Counted from the first letter of the stretch, positions 35,295 through 47,045 are shown. The stretch is 64,000 bases of DNA from Delphinus delphis (GCF_949987515.2 NC_082683.1:126814582-126878581), one strand, 5' to 3'. Numbers and translations are program-made. Notes: generated by a model not told the origin, from the letters alone.

Positions 35295-38200
35295 TTATCC
35301 ATTCATCTGTCGATGGGCATTTAGGTTGCTTCCGTGACTGGCTATTGTGAATACTGCTGCAATGAACATTGGGGTGCATGTGTCTTTTTGAATTGTGGTT
35401 TTCTCTGGGTATATGCCCAGTAGTGGGATTGCTGGATCATATGGTAATTCTATTTCTAGTTTTTTAAGGAACCTCCATACTGTTCTCCATAGTGACTGTA
35501 TCAGTTTACATTCCCACCAACAGTGCAAGAGGGTTCCCTTTTCTCCACACCCTCTCCAGCATTTGTTGTTTGCAGATTTTCTGATGAAGCCCATTCTAAC
35601 TGGTGTAAGGTGATACCTCATTGTAGTTTTGATTTGCATTTCTCTAATAATTAGTGATGTTGAGCAGCTTTTCATGTGCTTCTTGGACGTCTGTATGTCT
35701 TTGGAGAAATATCTATTTAGGTCTTCTGCCCACTTTTGAAGTGGGTTCTTTGTTCTTTTAATATTGAGCTCCATGAGCTGGTTATATATTTTGGAGATTA
35801 ATCCTTGATGTAATTAATTTAATTAATCCGTTGATTCGTTTGCAAATATTTTCTCCCATTCTGAGGGTTGTCTTTTCGTCTTGTTTATGGTTTCCTTTGC
35901 TGTGCAAAAGCTTTTAGGTTTCATTAGGTCCCATTTGTTTATTTTTGGTTTTATGTCCATTACTCTAGGAGGTGGATCAAAAAAGATCTTGCTGTGCTTT
36001 ATGTCAAACAGTGTTCTTCCTATGTTTTCCTCTAAGAGTTTTATAGTGTCTGGTCTTACATTTAGGTGTCTAATCCATTTTGAGTTTATTTTTGTGTATG
36101 GTGTTAGGAATTGCTCTAATTTCATTCTTTTAAATGTAGCTGTCCAGTTTTCCCAGCACCACTTATTGAAGAGACTGTCTTTTCTCCATTGTATATTCTT
36201 ACCTCCTTTGTCATAGACTAGATGACCATGAGTACGTGGGTTTATCTCTGGGCTTTCTATCTTGTTCCATTGATCTATGTTTCTGTTTTTGTGCCAGTAC
36301 CATATTGTCTTGATTACTGTAGCTTTGTAGTATAGTCTGAAGTCAGGGAGTCTGATTCCTCCACCTCCGTTTTTTCCCTCAAGACTGCTTTGGCTATTCG
36401 GGGTCTTTTGTGTCTCCATACAAATTTTAAGATATTTTTGTTATAGTTCTGTAAAAAGTGCCATTGGTAATTTGATAGGGGTTGCATTGAATCTGTAGAT
36501 TGCTTTGGGTAATATAGTCATTTTCAAAATATTGATTCTTCCAATCCAAGAACATGGTATATCTATCTCTTCACATCATCTTTAATTTCTTTCATCAGTG
36601 TCTTATACTTTTCTGCATACAGTTCTTTTGTCTCCCTAGATAGGTTTATTCCTAGGTATTTTATTCTTTTTGTTGTAATGGTAAATGGGAGTGTTTCCTT
36701 AATTTCTCTTGCAGATTTTTCAGCATCAGTGTATAGGGATGCAAGAGATTTCTGTGTATTAATTTTGTATCCTGCAACTTTACCAAATTCATTGATTAGC
36801 TCTAGTAGTTTTCTGGTGGCATATTTAGGATTCTCTATGTATAGTATCATGTCATCTGCAAACAGTGACAGTTTTACTTCTTCTTTTCCAATTTGTATTC
36901 CTTTTATTTCTTTTTCTTCTCTGATTGCCAAGGCTAGGACTTCCAAAACTATATTGAATAACAGTGGTGAAAGTGGACATCCTTGTCTTGTTACTGATCT
37001 TAGAGGAAATGCTTTCAGTTTTTCACCATTGAGAATGATGTTTGCTGTGGGTTTGCCGTATATGGGCTTTATTATGTTGAGGTAGGTCCCCTCTATGCCC
37101 ACTTTCTGGAGAGTGTTTATCCTAAATGTGTGTTGAATTTTGTCAAAAGCTTTTTCTGCATCTATTGAGATGATCATATGGTTTTTATTCTTCAATTTGT
37201 TAATATTGTGTATCACATTGATTGATTTGCATATATTGAAGAATCCTTGTATCCCTGGGACAAATCCCACTTGATCATGGTGTAAGATCCTTTTCATGTG
37301 TTGTTGGATTCTGTTTGCTAGTATTTTGTGGAGGATTTTTGCATCTATATTCATCAGTGATATTGGTCTGTGATTTTCTTTTTTTTGTAGTATCTTTGTC
37401 TGGTTTTGGTATCAGGGTGATGGTGGCCTCATAGAATGAGTTTGGGAGTGTTCCTTCCTTTGCAATTTTTTGGAAGAGTTTGAGAAGGATGGGTGTTAGC
37501 TCTTCTCTAAATGTTTGACAGAATTCACCTGTGAAACCATCTGGTCCTGGACTTTTGTTTGTTGGAAGATTTTTTTTTTTAAATAAATTTATTTATTTAT
37601 TTTTGGCTGCAATGGGTCTTTGCCGCTGCGTGTGGGCTTCCTGTAGTTGTGGTGAGCGGGGTCTACACTTCGTTGTGGTTAACGGGCCTCTCATTGTGGT
37701 GCCTTCCCTTGCTGCACAGGCTCCAGGTGCACAGGCTTCAGTAGTTGTAGCTTGTGGACTCTAGAGCACAGGCTCAGCAGTTGTGGTGCACGGGCCCAGC
37801 TGCTCTGTTGCATGTGGGGCCTTCCAGGACCAGGACTCGAAATGGCATCCCCTACACTGGCAGGCAGATTCCCAACAACTGCACCACCAGGGAAGTCCCT
37901 GTTGGAAGATTTTTAATCACAGTTTTAATTTCATTATTTGTGATTGATCTGTTCATATTTTCTATTTCTTCCAGGTTCAGTCTTGGAAGCTTATACCTCT
38001 CTAAGTATTTGTCCATTTCTTCCATGTTGTCCATTTTATTGGCATAGAGTTGCTTGTAGTAGTCTCTTAGGATGCTTTGTATTTCTGCAGTGTCTTTCGT
38101 AACTTCTTCTTTTTCATTTGTAATTTTGATTTGAGCCCTCTCCCTCTTTTTCTTGATGAGTCTGCCTAATGGTTTATCAATTTAGTTTATCTTCTCAAAG

Positions 38201-39249
38201 AACCAGCTTTTAGTTTTATTGATCTTTGCTAATGTTTTCTTTGTTTCTATTTCATTTATTTCTGCTCTGATATTTATGATTTCTTTCTTTCTGCCAACTT
38301 TGGGTTTTGTTTGTTCTTCTTTCTCTAATTCCTTTAGGTGTCAGGTTAGATTATTTATTTGAGATTTTTCTTGTTTCTTGAGGTAGGCTTGTATAGCTAT
38401 AAACTTCCCTCTTAGAACTGCTTTTGCTGCATCCCATAGGTTTTTGATTGTCGTTTTTCAATTGTCATTTGTCTCTAGGTATTTTTTGATTTTCTCTTGA
38501 TTTCTTCAGTGATCTCTTGGTTATTTAGTAATGTAGTGTTTAGCCTCCACGTGTTTGTATTTTTTACATCTTTCCCCCTGTAATTCATTTCTAATCTCAT
38601 AGCGTTGTGGTCAGAAAAGATGCTTGATATAATTTCAATTTTCTTAAATTTACTGAGGCTTGATTTGTGACCCAAGATGTGATCTACCCTGGAGAATACT
38701 CCGTGCGCACTTGAGAAGAAAGTGTAATCTGCTGTTTTTAGATGGAATGTCCTATAAATATCAATTAAATCTATCTGGTCTATTGTGTCATTTAAAGCTT
38801 CTGTTTCCTTATTTATTTTCATTTTGGATGATCTCTCCATTGGTGTAAGTGAGGTGTTAACGTCCCTCACTATTATTGTATTACTGTCGATTTCCTCTTT
38901 TACAGCTGTTAGTAGTTGCCTTATGTATTGAGGTGCTCCTATGTTGGGTGCATATATATTTATAATTGTTATATCTTCTTCTTGGATTGATCCCTTGATC
39001 ATTATGTAGTGTCCTTCCTTGTCTCTTATAACATTCCTTAAAGTCTATTTTGTCTGATATGAATATTGCTACTCCAGATTTCTTTTGATTTCCATTTGCA
39101 TGGAATATCTTTTTCCATCCCCTCACTTTCAGTCTGTATGTGTCCCTAGGTCTGAAGTGGGTCTCTTGAAGACAGCATATATATGGGTCTTGTTTTTGTA
39201 TCCATTCAGCAAGCCTGTGTCTTTTGGTTGGAGCTTTTAATACATTCAC
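35295..39249 (-). pseudogene. L1 ORF2 (endonuclease-reverse transcriptase), broken
   Basis: ORF2p nicks DNA and copies RNA for insertion. The start lies near 39249. The endonuclease shows 'ICCLQETHFRPRDTYRLKVR' with the metal-binding Glu and a frameshift at about 38950. The next open part is 38475-39002 ('IIVRDVNTSLTP', 'SRVDHILGHKSSL'), with part of the catalytic DH region (FSDHNAMRLEM) preserved. After a SINE insertion the RT core follows in 36563-37354: motif A '[16 protein letters not shown]', motif B '[19 protein letters not shown]', motif [10 protein letters not shown] with both aspartates intact. The C-terminal fragments (35823-36419 and 35295-35774) hold the Cys-region '[20 protein letters not shown]'. 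At least four frameshifts or stops separate these pieces. Confidence 0.92.
37560..37913 (-). repeat. CHR-type SINE, long form, inside L1 ORF2
   Basis: The body 37574-37899, antisense, begins with 'aaataaatttatttatttatttttggctgc' and ends with the complement of the GGGACTTCCCTGG head. The duplication TGTTGGAAGATTTT lies at 37560-37573 and 37900-37913. It splits ORF2 between the endonuclease and the RT core, so it postdates the L1. Confidence 0.95.
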
Positions 39250-39346
39250 GTTTCAGGTAATTATCGATATGTATGTTCCTTTGACCATTTTCTTAATTGT
39301 TTTGGGTTTGATTTTGTAGGTCCTTTTCTTCCCTTGTGTTTCCCAC

Positions 39347-40472
39347 TTAGAGAAGTTCCTTTAGCATTTGTTGTAGAGCTGGTTTGGTGGTGCTGAATTC
39401 TCTTAGCTTTTGTTTGACCGTAAAGCTTTTGATTTCCCCATCGAATCTGAATGAGATCCTTGCTGGACAGGGTAATCTTGGTTGTAGTTTCTTCCCTTTC
39501 ATCACTTTAAGTATATCATGCCACTCCCTTCTGGCTTGTAGAGTTTCTGCTGAGAAATCAGCTGTTAACCTTATGGGAGTTCCCTTGTATGTTATTTGTT
39601 GTTTTTCCCTTGTTGATTTCAATAATTTTTCTTTGTCTTTAATATTTGCCAATTTGATTACTATGTGTCTTAGCATGTTTATCCTTGGATTTATCCCGTA
39701 TGGGACTCGCTGAACTTCCTGGACTTTGGTGGCTATTTCCTTTCCCATGTTAGGGAATTTTTCGACTATAATATCTCAAATATTTTCTCAGGTTCTTTCT
39801 CTCTTCTGCTTCTGGGAACCCTATAATGTGAATGTTGTTGTGTTTAATGTTGTTCCAGAGGTCTCTTGGGCTGTCTTCATTTTTTTTTTTTTTTTTTTTT
39901 TTTGCGGTACACGGGCCTCTCACTGTCACAGCCTCTCCCATTGCAGAGCACAGGCTCTGGACGCCCAGGCTCAGTGGCCATGGCTCACAGGCCCAGCCGC
40001 TCCACAGCACGTGAGATCCTCCCAGACCGGGGCACAAACCCGTGTCCCCTGCATCAGCAGGCAGGCTCCCAACCACTGCTCCATCAGGGAAGCCCCTGTC
40101 TTCATTTCTTTTCATTCTTTTTTCTTTATTCTGTTCCACAGCAGTGAATTCCACCATTCTGTCTTCCAGTTGAGTTATCCGTGCTTCTGTCTCAGTTATT
40201 CTGCTACTTATTCCTTCTAGTGTAGTTTTCATTTCCGTTAATATATTGTTCATCTCTGTTTGTTTGTTCTTTAATTCTTCTAGGTCTTTGTTAAATATTT
40301 CTTGCATCTTCTCGATCTTTGCCTCCATTCTTCTTCTGAGGTCCTGGATCATCTTCACTATCATTATTCTGAATTGTTTTTCTGGAAGTTTGCCTATCTC
40401 CACTTCATTTAGTTGTTTTTCTGGTGTTTTATCTTGTTCCTTCATCTGGTACATAGCCCTCTGCCTTTTCAT
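39347..40472 (-). pseudogene. L1 ORF1 (broken; SINE insertion)
   Basis: ORF1p is the RNA-binding nucleic-acid chaperone of L1. The start MKRQRAMYQMKEQ lies near 40472. It is followed by a long heptad-like coiled coil (IEKMQEIFNKDLEELKNKQ), then a SINE insertion at 39883-40095. After that the frame continues with the RRM/CTD region (HIIGFPEAEER), a frameshift, and a 133-residue open part (39347-39748) containing 'LKSTREKQQITYKGTPIRLT' and 'QARREWHDILKVMK', typical of the ORF1 C-terminal domain. It is disrupted and cannot make a full-length protein. Confidence 0.9.
39871..40107 (-). repeat. CHR-type SINE, short form, inside L1 ORF1
   Basis: The body 39883-40095 is antisense, with a T-run of about 21 and ends at the complement of the GGGCTTCCC head. 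A perfect 12-bp duplication, CTGTCTTCATTT, lies at 39871-39882 and 40096-40107. It has more CpG-type changes than other short-form copies, consistent with a somewhat older insertion. Confidence 0.95.
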
Positions 40473-40524
40473 CTTGTCTATCTTTCTGTGAATGTGGTTT
40501 TTCGTTCCAGAGCTGTGCATTATT

Positions 40525-41734
40525 TTTTAAAGTGTTTAAACAAAATGGGTATAATGCTTTAAAAGTTTATTCAAAAAGATGTTTCTATAGATAATCTAAG
40601 TTTCATCACTGGATCAATCTATTCATTTGTATCTAAATTTGAAATCCATCTCTTGCTCTTGTAAAGGTGCTGTTTACTATGTATGTCTGTGAATGTCCCT
40701 CATCCTCAAATCATCAATTTTATCTTTATTTTAATTTTATATCATTGGATTTTTGTCTTTGCCTCTAAGCCACCCCCAATCACTTTTTATTTCTCTGGGG
40801 AAGAGGGATTTTAATTAATAAAGTAAGTTAATAGAGAGCAAAGTACCTTACTGTGTGAATTTGAAATTCTTTTTTATTTTGTTTCGTTCCTAGTAGGGAT
40901 TGCAAAGTGGAGATTTGCCATCAGTGAGCAATAAATATACTTTGTTTTGACCTAGTAAAATATATACACTGTTAGAGAAATAGAGTAGTCTAAACACAGT
41001 CATTGCCAATAGAGTGATGAAGAGTTTTACTGACAATATGAAGTGAACAGAAAATCTAGAAAACATAAAGAGCTAATTTATGCCATTTATGTTACAGAAA
41101 AAAGTTTATTAGACACCAATTTATCTCTGGAGGCATAGCAGGAATCAGTAAGACAGCTGCTAAGCCTGTAAAGTAAGAATATGGTCCTAAGAAGGTTAAA
41201 ACTGCACTACAATTTCAGTTCTTAATTTGTTTTTCAGAATCAGGGTTTATATTTCACTTAGCTATGGACAAGATCAAGTCCAAAAACCAAATTATATTCA
41301 AGAGAATGACATAGACTTAGGCTGCATATAGTTGTCAACAGAAAGGAGATGGTCAAATGGGTCATGGGACAAAAAGCAAACTTGTTTCGTGTAGAGGTCA
41401 CAATTTGAGCCTAAATTGAATTCTCTAGAATTCGGGCATGTCTGGACCACTCCAGATGAGACAGAACTACCAGGAAGGAAGAGCCTGCAAGGGAAGAACA
41501 TATCTTGTGTGAAGATATTATCAAGGTGCACAGTGTGATTCAAGGACAATAGGCTGGTAGAAGAGGGGGAAGAATCTCGCAATAGCACAGCCCCAGCTTC
41601 TGAGTCCCAGAAAGATGGGGCTGCTGTAAAAAAGAGAGAAACAATGAGTGGCTAAAATGGTGAGAGGGAATGAGGTCACCTGTGGCTTTTGCTATGAAGT
41701 GAGAGCATCTTTTGTGCAATCCTAGTTTTCTCTA
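40525..41734. other. No recognised feature
   Basis: About 1.2 kb of mostly unique-looking sequence. A minus-strand 96-codon open frame (41298-41588) lacks any recognised similarity. Confidence 0.35.
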
Positions 41735-41778
41735 TCTTTTTAAATTGAAATATAGTTGAATTACAATATTATATTAGT
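41735..41778 (-). repeat. Very short L1 3' end (antisense)
   Basis: 'tttttaaattgaaatatagttgaattacaatattatattagt' is the antisense of the extreme L1 3' end seen, for example, at 45.40-45.43 kb and 52.83 kb. It abuts a sense L1 fragment. Confidence 0.6.
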
Positions 41779-42050
41779 ACGACCCAGCAACTCAAATCCT
41801 TTGTATTTATTTGAAGAAAACAAAAACACTAATTTGAAAATATATATGTCCCTCATGTTTATTGCAGCATTATTTACAGTAGTCAAGATATGTGAGCAAC
41901 CTAATTGTCCACTCACAAATAAATGGATAAAGAATATGTGGTACATATATACAATGGAATATTAGTCCTAAAAAAGAATGAAATCTTGCCATTTGCAACA
42001 ACATTGATAGACCTGGAGGGTATTATGCTAAGTGAAATAAGCCAGTTAAC
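41779..42050 (+). repeat. Old L1 3' fragment
   Basis: 'acgacccagcaactc', 'atgtttattgcagcattatttacagtagtcaagatatgtgagcaacctaattgtcc' and 'gtggtacatatatacaatggaatatta' are the ORF2 tail and 3' UTR start of an L1. It is truncated on both sides. Confidence 0.85.
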
Positions 42051-42301
42051 TTGATAATGGGTATCAGCAGTCATGGGACTCCATCAGCAAGCACTAGCAA
42101 TATTATCAATGCCTTTGACAGGTGGCAGCAGCAGCTTCAGCAGAATCTTTTGGTTTCAGCCAGAATAGTCAATGTTATCTTACCAAATCACAGCAATAAA
42201 GAAACTGTCACACTTTTAAACTATTATAGATAGCTCGGCTATATAACACAAACTCTTTCTGCATCTAATTTGGTGAATCTATACAGTTATTCCTCTTTTT
42301 C

Positions 42302-42730
42302 AAAAATGTCTTGGCTAAGGTCATGGAAGCAACCTAAATGCCCATCAACAGATGACTGGATAAAGAAGATGTGGTGCATATATACAATGGAATATTAGCC
42401 ATAAAAAGGAACGAAATTGGGTCATTTGTAGAGACGTGGATGGACCTAGAGACTGTCATACAGTGTGAAGTCAGAAAAAGAAAAACAAATATTGTATATT
42501 AACGCATATGTTAATGCGTTAATCTAGAAATCTAGGAATCTAGAAAAATGGTACAGATGAACTGGTTTGCAAGGCAGAAAGACAGACACAGATGTAGAGA
42601 ACAAACATATGAATTGGGAGATTGGGATTGACATATATACACTAATATGTATAAAATAGATAACTAATAAGAATCTGCTGTGTAAAAATAAAATAAAATT
42701 CAAAATGAAAAGAAAAAAATGTATTGGCTA
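42302..42730 (+). mobile_element. Short 5'-truncated L1 (short 3' UTR form)
   Basis: The body 42318-42714 runs from 'catggaagcaacctaaatgcccatcaacag' to 'aatctgctgtgtaaaaataaaataaaa'. It ends at the same early 3' position as the 34.9 kb copy. The duplication AAAAATGT(C/A)TTGGCTA lies at 42302-42317 and 42715-42730 (16 bp, one mismatch). It inserted into an older antisense L1. Confidence 0.93.
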
Positions 42731-43950
42731 ATTTTACTCATTTACACTTTCAGAAGAATTTCGGACTGTGCTTGTGAAATTTCTCCCAGAATTTCTTTTG
42801 GCATTTGATTAGAATTGTATAAATTTATAGATTAGTTTATGGACAATTTATTTAAATTATTGTCTTGTCATCAGGAACATGTTTTTTTCTCTCACTTACT
42901 TGAATCTTCAGTAAAGTTTTTTCTTCATGTATACCTTAAATATTTCTTAATCATTTATCTAGGTGTATTTTATAGATTTACAGTTATTGAGTGTAGAATA
43001 TATGATTTGCAAATATTTTCTCCCAGTACATTGATTTTTTTTTCCTTTCCTTAATTGTGTCTTTTGAAGAGCAAAAAGTTTTAGTATTGATCAAGTCCAA
43101 TTTATCTTTTTTTTCTTTTGACTGTGCTTTGGGGACTACATCTAAGGAAATTTTGCCTAAACCAAAAGTGACAAAGATTTTTTCCTATGTTTTCTTCTAA
43201 AGGATTTATAGTTTTAGCTTTTAGATTTAGATCTATTATCTATTTTGAGTGATTTTTGTGTAGGTGTGAGGTAGAAATATGAATTCATCTTTTTGCATAT
43301 AGATATCCATTATTCCATTCTTTTATTTTTAACATATAATCTCATACCATTATTGCGCAGAATGTGACCTGCACAATTTCTGTCTCTGGGAACTTAGAGA
43401 TTTTTTGTTTCTGAAGTGGATATATGATCAATTTTAAATGCTTTTTTAGTTTTACAAAAGTGCTATGTTTCCATTTTTTAAAATGATGCAATATAGATGA
43501 GTTTTTTAAAATACCACCATAAGAACAGCTATCATAAATTATGATTCCAGCCATTTCCCTAGGTTGCAGATCATTTTCTCTAAAAAATAAAATCTGAGGC
43601 ATAACTTACATTTTTTCTGGTATCCAGTATAACCAATGAAGAATCTGATCATGATCTGATTCTCTAGCTTTTGTCACCTGTTTTCTCTTTCTGGAAGGCT
43701 TTAAGATTTTTCTTCATCTTGGCTAGACTGAAATTTCATAAAAATAGTTTTAGGTGTATTTTTTATTCAACTATGTTAAGCACTTACTCATGTTTCAGTC
43801 TAAAGATTCCAGCCATTTATCTTTGAGAAGATCTTGCGTTATTTATTGGAAAATTTTCTTCCTTGTGTTTTCTTCATTCTTTCCTTCTGAGATTACTATT
43901 AGTTAGACATTGTATTGTGACATTTTAAGAAATCCCAAGATCTCATGGCT
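42731..43950 (-). repeat. Old L1 (antisense), decayed
   Basis: Antisense ORF2-type phrases occur, though not all in the canonical order. 'gcatttgattagaattgtataaatttatagattagtttatgg' and 'gatttgcaaatattttctcccagtacattg...gaagagcaaaaagtttta' are followed by 'ttttcttctaaaggatttatagttttagc' and, at the right, ORF1-like 'ctggaaggctttaagatttttcttcat...ttagacattgt'. Internal rearrangement or more than one element is possible. Confidence 0.7.
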
Positions 43951-45160
43951 TTGATCTGAGACACATGAAAACATACTGAAGAATCAACTCAGGACAGAAC
44001 CAAAGAGTTTCTCCTTGTGGATGGATTGTTGTGTGTGTATTAGTGATCTGGCACATCAGAATGTTCACTGACAAGACAGTTTAAATAATGCTCTAGAAGG
44101 ATGGTTTGAGGAGAGATTAATGCCTTAGGTATTCATATAATTAAAATGTACTTTTGTGGTTCATTCTAACTGCTTTGTTAAATGTCTACCCAATAGTAAT
44201 AGTAAAAAGAAATGTGGAAGTTTTTTTAATGTGTGCATATTAACATAATCACTGAGCTAATACTCTCTATTTTGCCTTCAAGGGTCACTAGACTACCTAC
44301 TGAAATGTTTGTGGTTCTCCGTGGGTTAGACTTACTAAGTCAGTGTTATCACTTCCAACAACCAGATAACATTGACTAATGAGGATAAAAATAAAGACTT
44401 TTTCTGCCCATTAGAGATCTCTTCATTTAAAGGGGAACCTTTCGATACTGAATAGAGAAGCAGTTTGTTAATATGACCTATCCAGAATTATTAGTGTCCC
44501 TAGATAACGTTAATATTGTCAAAGTGGATAATAAAAGGCATAACAGATGGCAAATTAAAGTCCTAGATGGACTGGGTAAAGCTGACTTGAAATTGTTCCA
44601 AAATAAGGGCCTGTTCTATAGGCCTTTCTAAAATGTGGGGATTAGGAAACAATGTCTGTATCACCAGCTGGCTAAACCTTATTATTAGGAATAAAAATTT
44701 GGGGCTTCAATGGATATCATAGAAGAGTTATGAAGAATGTTTATGTTATTACAGTAATCCATTATGACCTAACTCAGAGGTCTAATCCAGGTCTAAACTA
44801 GGGATATATTAGAGAAATGAGTTTTAAGTAGGCTTGGAAAAGGAAGAGAGTAACTAGGAATCCTCATCCTCTTGGACCACTGAAGTTGATGTGAACATGA
44901 TGATTTTCATCACTTATTCTGCTCAGGGTTTTTAAAATTATATTTACATACTAATAATACCATGTATTACTAGTTCTGAGGGTTTATACAATTATATTAA
45001 AAAGATGAGAGGGAAAGAAACCAGTAAGTTTTATCAGCAGAATTCTATCAGATATTGAAATGGGTATTTATGAATATAAGGCTCCAAAGTAGGCAGTCAC
45101 CAACAAGTTTTTGAATGAAGTCACATTGAGACTTGGACTTAAAACAACACTCTAGATTCC
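43951..45160. other. No recognised feature
   Basis: About 1.2 kb in which I recognise no repeat family or exon. Decayed LTR-retroelement internal sequence cannot be excluded. Confidence 0.35.
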
Positions 45161-45162
45161 AC

Positions 45163-45436
45163 AAGGTTGCCATAGGGGAGGGAGGGTGGAGAAGGGAAGC
45201 ACTGGGAGCCTGGGATTAGCAGATGTAAACTATTGTATATAGGATGGATAAACAACAAGATACTACTATATAGCACAGGGAACTATATTCAATACCCTGT
45301 GATAAACCATAAATGGAAAAGAATATTAAAAAAAAGAATGTCTATATGTGTACAACTGAGTCACTTTTTTGTACAGCAGATTGGCACAACACTGTAAATC
45401 AACTTTACTTCAATTTAAAAATAAAATAAAAAAACA
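45163..45436 (+). repeat. 5'-truncated L1 tail, long 3' UTR form
   Basis: It runs from 'ccataggggagggagggtgg' through 'tatagcacagggaactatattcaataccctgtgataaacc' to 'gtaaatcaactttacttcaatttaaaaataaaataaaa'. Only the 3' UTR is present. Confidence 0.93.
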
Positions 45437-46179
45437 ACAATACACTACTAGGTTGATATTACTAGGCAGTGATATTGGACATATTACCTAGTTATGATGT
45501 CCATGTATACCTAAGCTTTAAAAAAGTTCCTCTCTTTGCTGTCCCCAATGAAAAAAAAGTGGAAAACTTCCCCATTAAGGAAGTGAGAGATATTTGGGTC
45601 TCTGTGTTTGTAGAGGTTCTCTGCTTTTACTGTCATGCTATAAATTTTGAGTTATCTCAAGAGAGTATACTCTAGTGGCCATCAATAATAATGCAGCTCA
45701 ACAGAAGCGCTCACTTCTCTGTTCGGGGTAGAGAAATCAAAGAAAGCACAAGGGGCAGAAATCCAGCAGAGAAAACTGATAAGGAGAAAGGTATAGGTCT
45801 CTAGGCATAGAATATCAAGTTTCAATGAATATTAATATGTCACACCAGAATCAGTAAAATGACAAGTATTGTACCCAGCACACATGGTTCTGAAATGGAA
45901 ACAAATGGTTTTGCCTCAATTATACAATCTCACTTTTTTTTGACAGTCTCACTTGTTGACTTTGGTCATGTAAAAAGGAAGCAAGTTTTGGCTAGTAGAG
46001 TCTTTCTCTTTGTTCATTTGTGTCTGCAGATAACTGAGGACCTCACATCCAAATGTGAGACCTGAGCTGATTAGTCAGCATGATGACCTGCCAGACTGAG
46101 CATCTACAGAAACCCTCTACTGAGCTACTCCCATCTAGGTCCCTAGTGGCTTTCATGTCTCAAATCCAAATAATAATTT
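45437..46179. other. No recognised feature
   Basis: Unassigned sequence. Two plus-strand open frames of 69 codons each were examined and not supported. Confidence 0.35.
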
Positions 46180-47045
46180 TCTTTTTCTTGTGTGACCTTT
46201 AAGCAGCATTTGATATTGCTACCAGTCACTACTTATCTCTCTTTTTCCACTGCCAGTATTCTAATCCTACTCTGTTACAATCTCTCGCCTCGGTAACATT
46301 CTCTTGGCAACAATTTTATCATATTCAATCAAATATCTACAAAGCAGCCCTGTGATCTTGTCCCTCCTTCTATTAAATGCCTCCCATGGTCCTCAGAGAT
46401 GAGTAGTAATCTTTATTACTCACAAAAGAGCTCACAAAAGGACCAGCTGTGATTCAACCTTTCTGGCCCCATGATTTTCCACTGTCCTTACTCTCTTTGC
46501 ACCATCCATGTGGTTTCCTTTCATGTCCTCTGATATAATGGTTCTCAATCCTGGCTTCATATTAGGATCATGTGTGGAGATTTTTTAAAAAAATACTGTT
46601 GCTAGGGCCACACCTTCAGATATTTTGATTCACTTGTGTGGGGTGACGTCTAGGCATTTGTATTTTTGGAAGGGATCCAAATGATTTTAAGGCTCAGTGA
46701 GGGTTGAGAACGGTGTCTGTAATGCAACAAACCCTTTCTCAAGTCAAGTCCTTAACCTATAGTGTTTCTCTGAAAAACTCTTCCTCTGCTCTCCTGACCC
46801 CCATAATCTCTAAGTTTGAGCTTAAAACTTCTTCAGAAAACAAATTTTCCTTGATACCCTCTGCTAGTTTAGCTTCCCTTAATCATCCCTATAAATCCTC
46901 TTTTGTTGAATACTTACCGATTTCCTGTGTTTCAAATTTGCTTTCCCATGAGATTACTGGCAGAACTTATCTGTCTTGCCCCTGTTCTAACCCCACTGCT
47001 TAACACAGCACCTAGTACACAGTAGACACTAAACAACTATCTGAT
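46180..47045 (+). repeat. L2 LINE 3' region, interrupted by MER5
   Basis: The left part (46180-46534) reads like L2 ORF2 and UTR ('ttctggccccatgattttccactgtccttactctctttgcacc', 'cttttcatgtcctctg'). The right part (46713-47045) continues with 'accctttctcaagtcaagtcc...' to the hallmark end 'ctgcttaacacagcacctagtacacagtagacactaaacaactat'. A hAT MITE splits the two parts. Confidence 0.78.
46535..46712 (+). repeat. MER5-type hAT MITE
   Basis: 'atggttctcaatcctggcttcatattaggatcatgtgtggagattttttaaaaaaatactg...' mirrors 'ggctcagtgagggttgagaacggtgt' at the other end. This is the inverted-terminal structure of MER5 (Charlie-group, non-autonomous). Confidence 0.88.

Larger units (their letters stand above)
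34925..40524 (-). mobile_element. L1 retrotransposon, nearly complete ORF1+ORF2, with nested SINEs
   Basis: Transcribed on the minus strand, the element runs from 40513 down to 34936. The duplication TGTGCATTATT (34925-34935 and 40514-40524, 11 bp, perfect) defines the insertion. From its 5' side it has a remnant of 5' UTR with ORF1 starting near 40472, a coiled-coil and an RNA-binding domain, the inter-ORF gap, ORF2 endonuclease, RT core, and a C-terminal part. A short-form 3' UTR ends in an A-rich tail (T-run at 34936-34955). Two CHR SINEs lie inside (37560-37913 and 39871-40107). The promoter-bearing 5' UTR is missing and frames are broken, so it cannot move on its own. Confidence 0.95.

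Noticed and set aside
36678..37085. Plus-strand 135-codon open frame (and the similar 136-codon frame at 54684-55094)
   Set aside because: Both are antisense shadows of the L1 reverse-transcriptase region and recur at the same place in both L1 copies.
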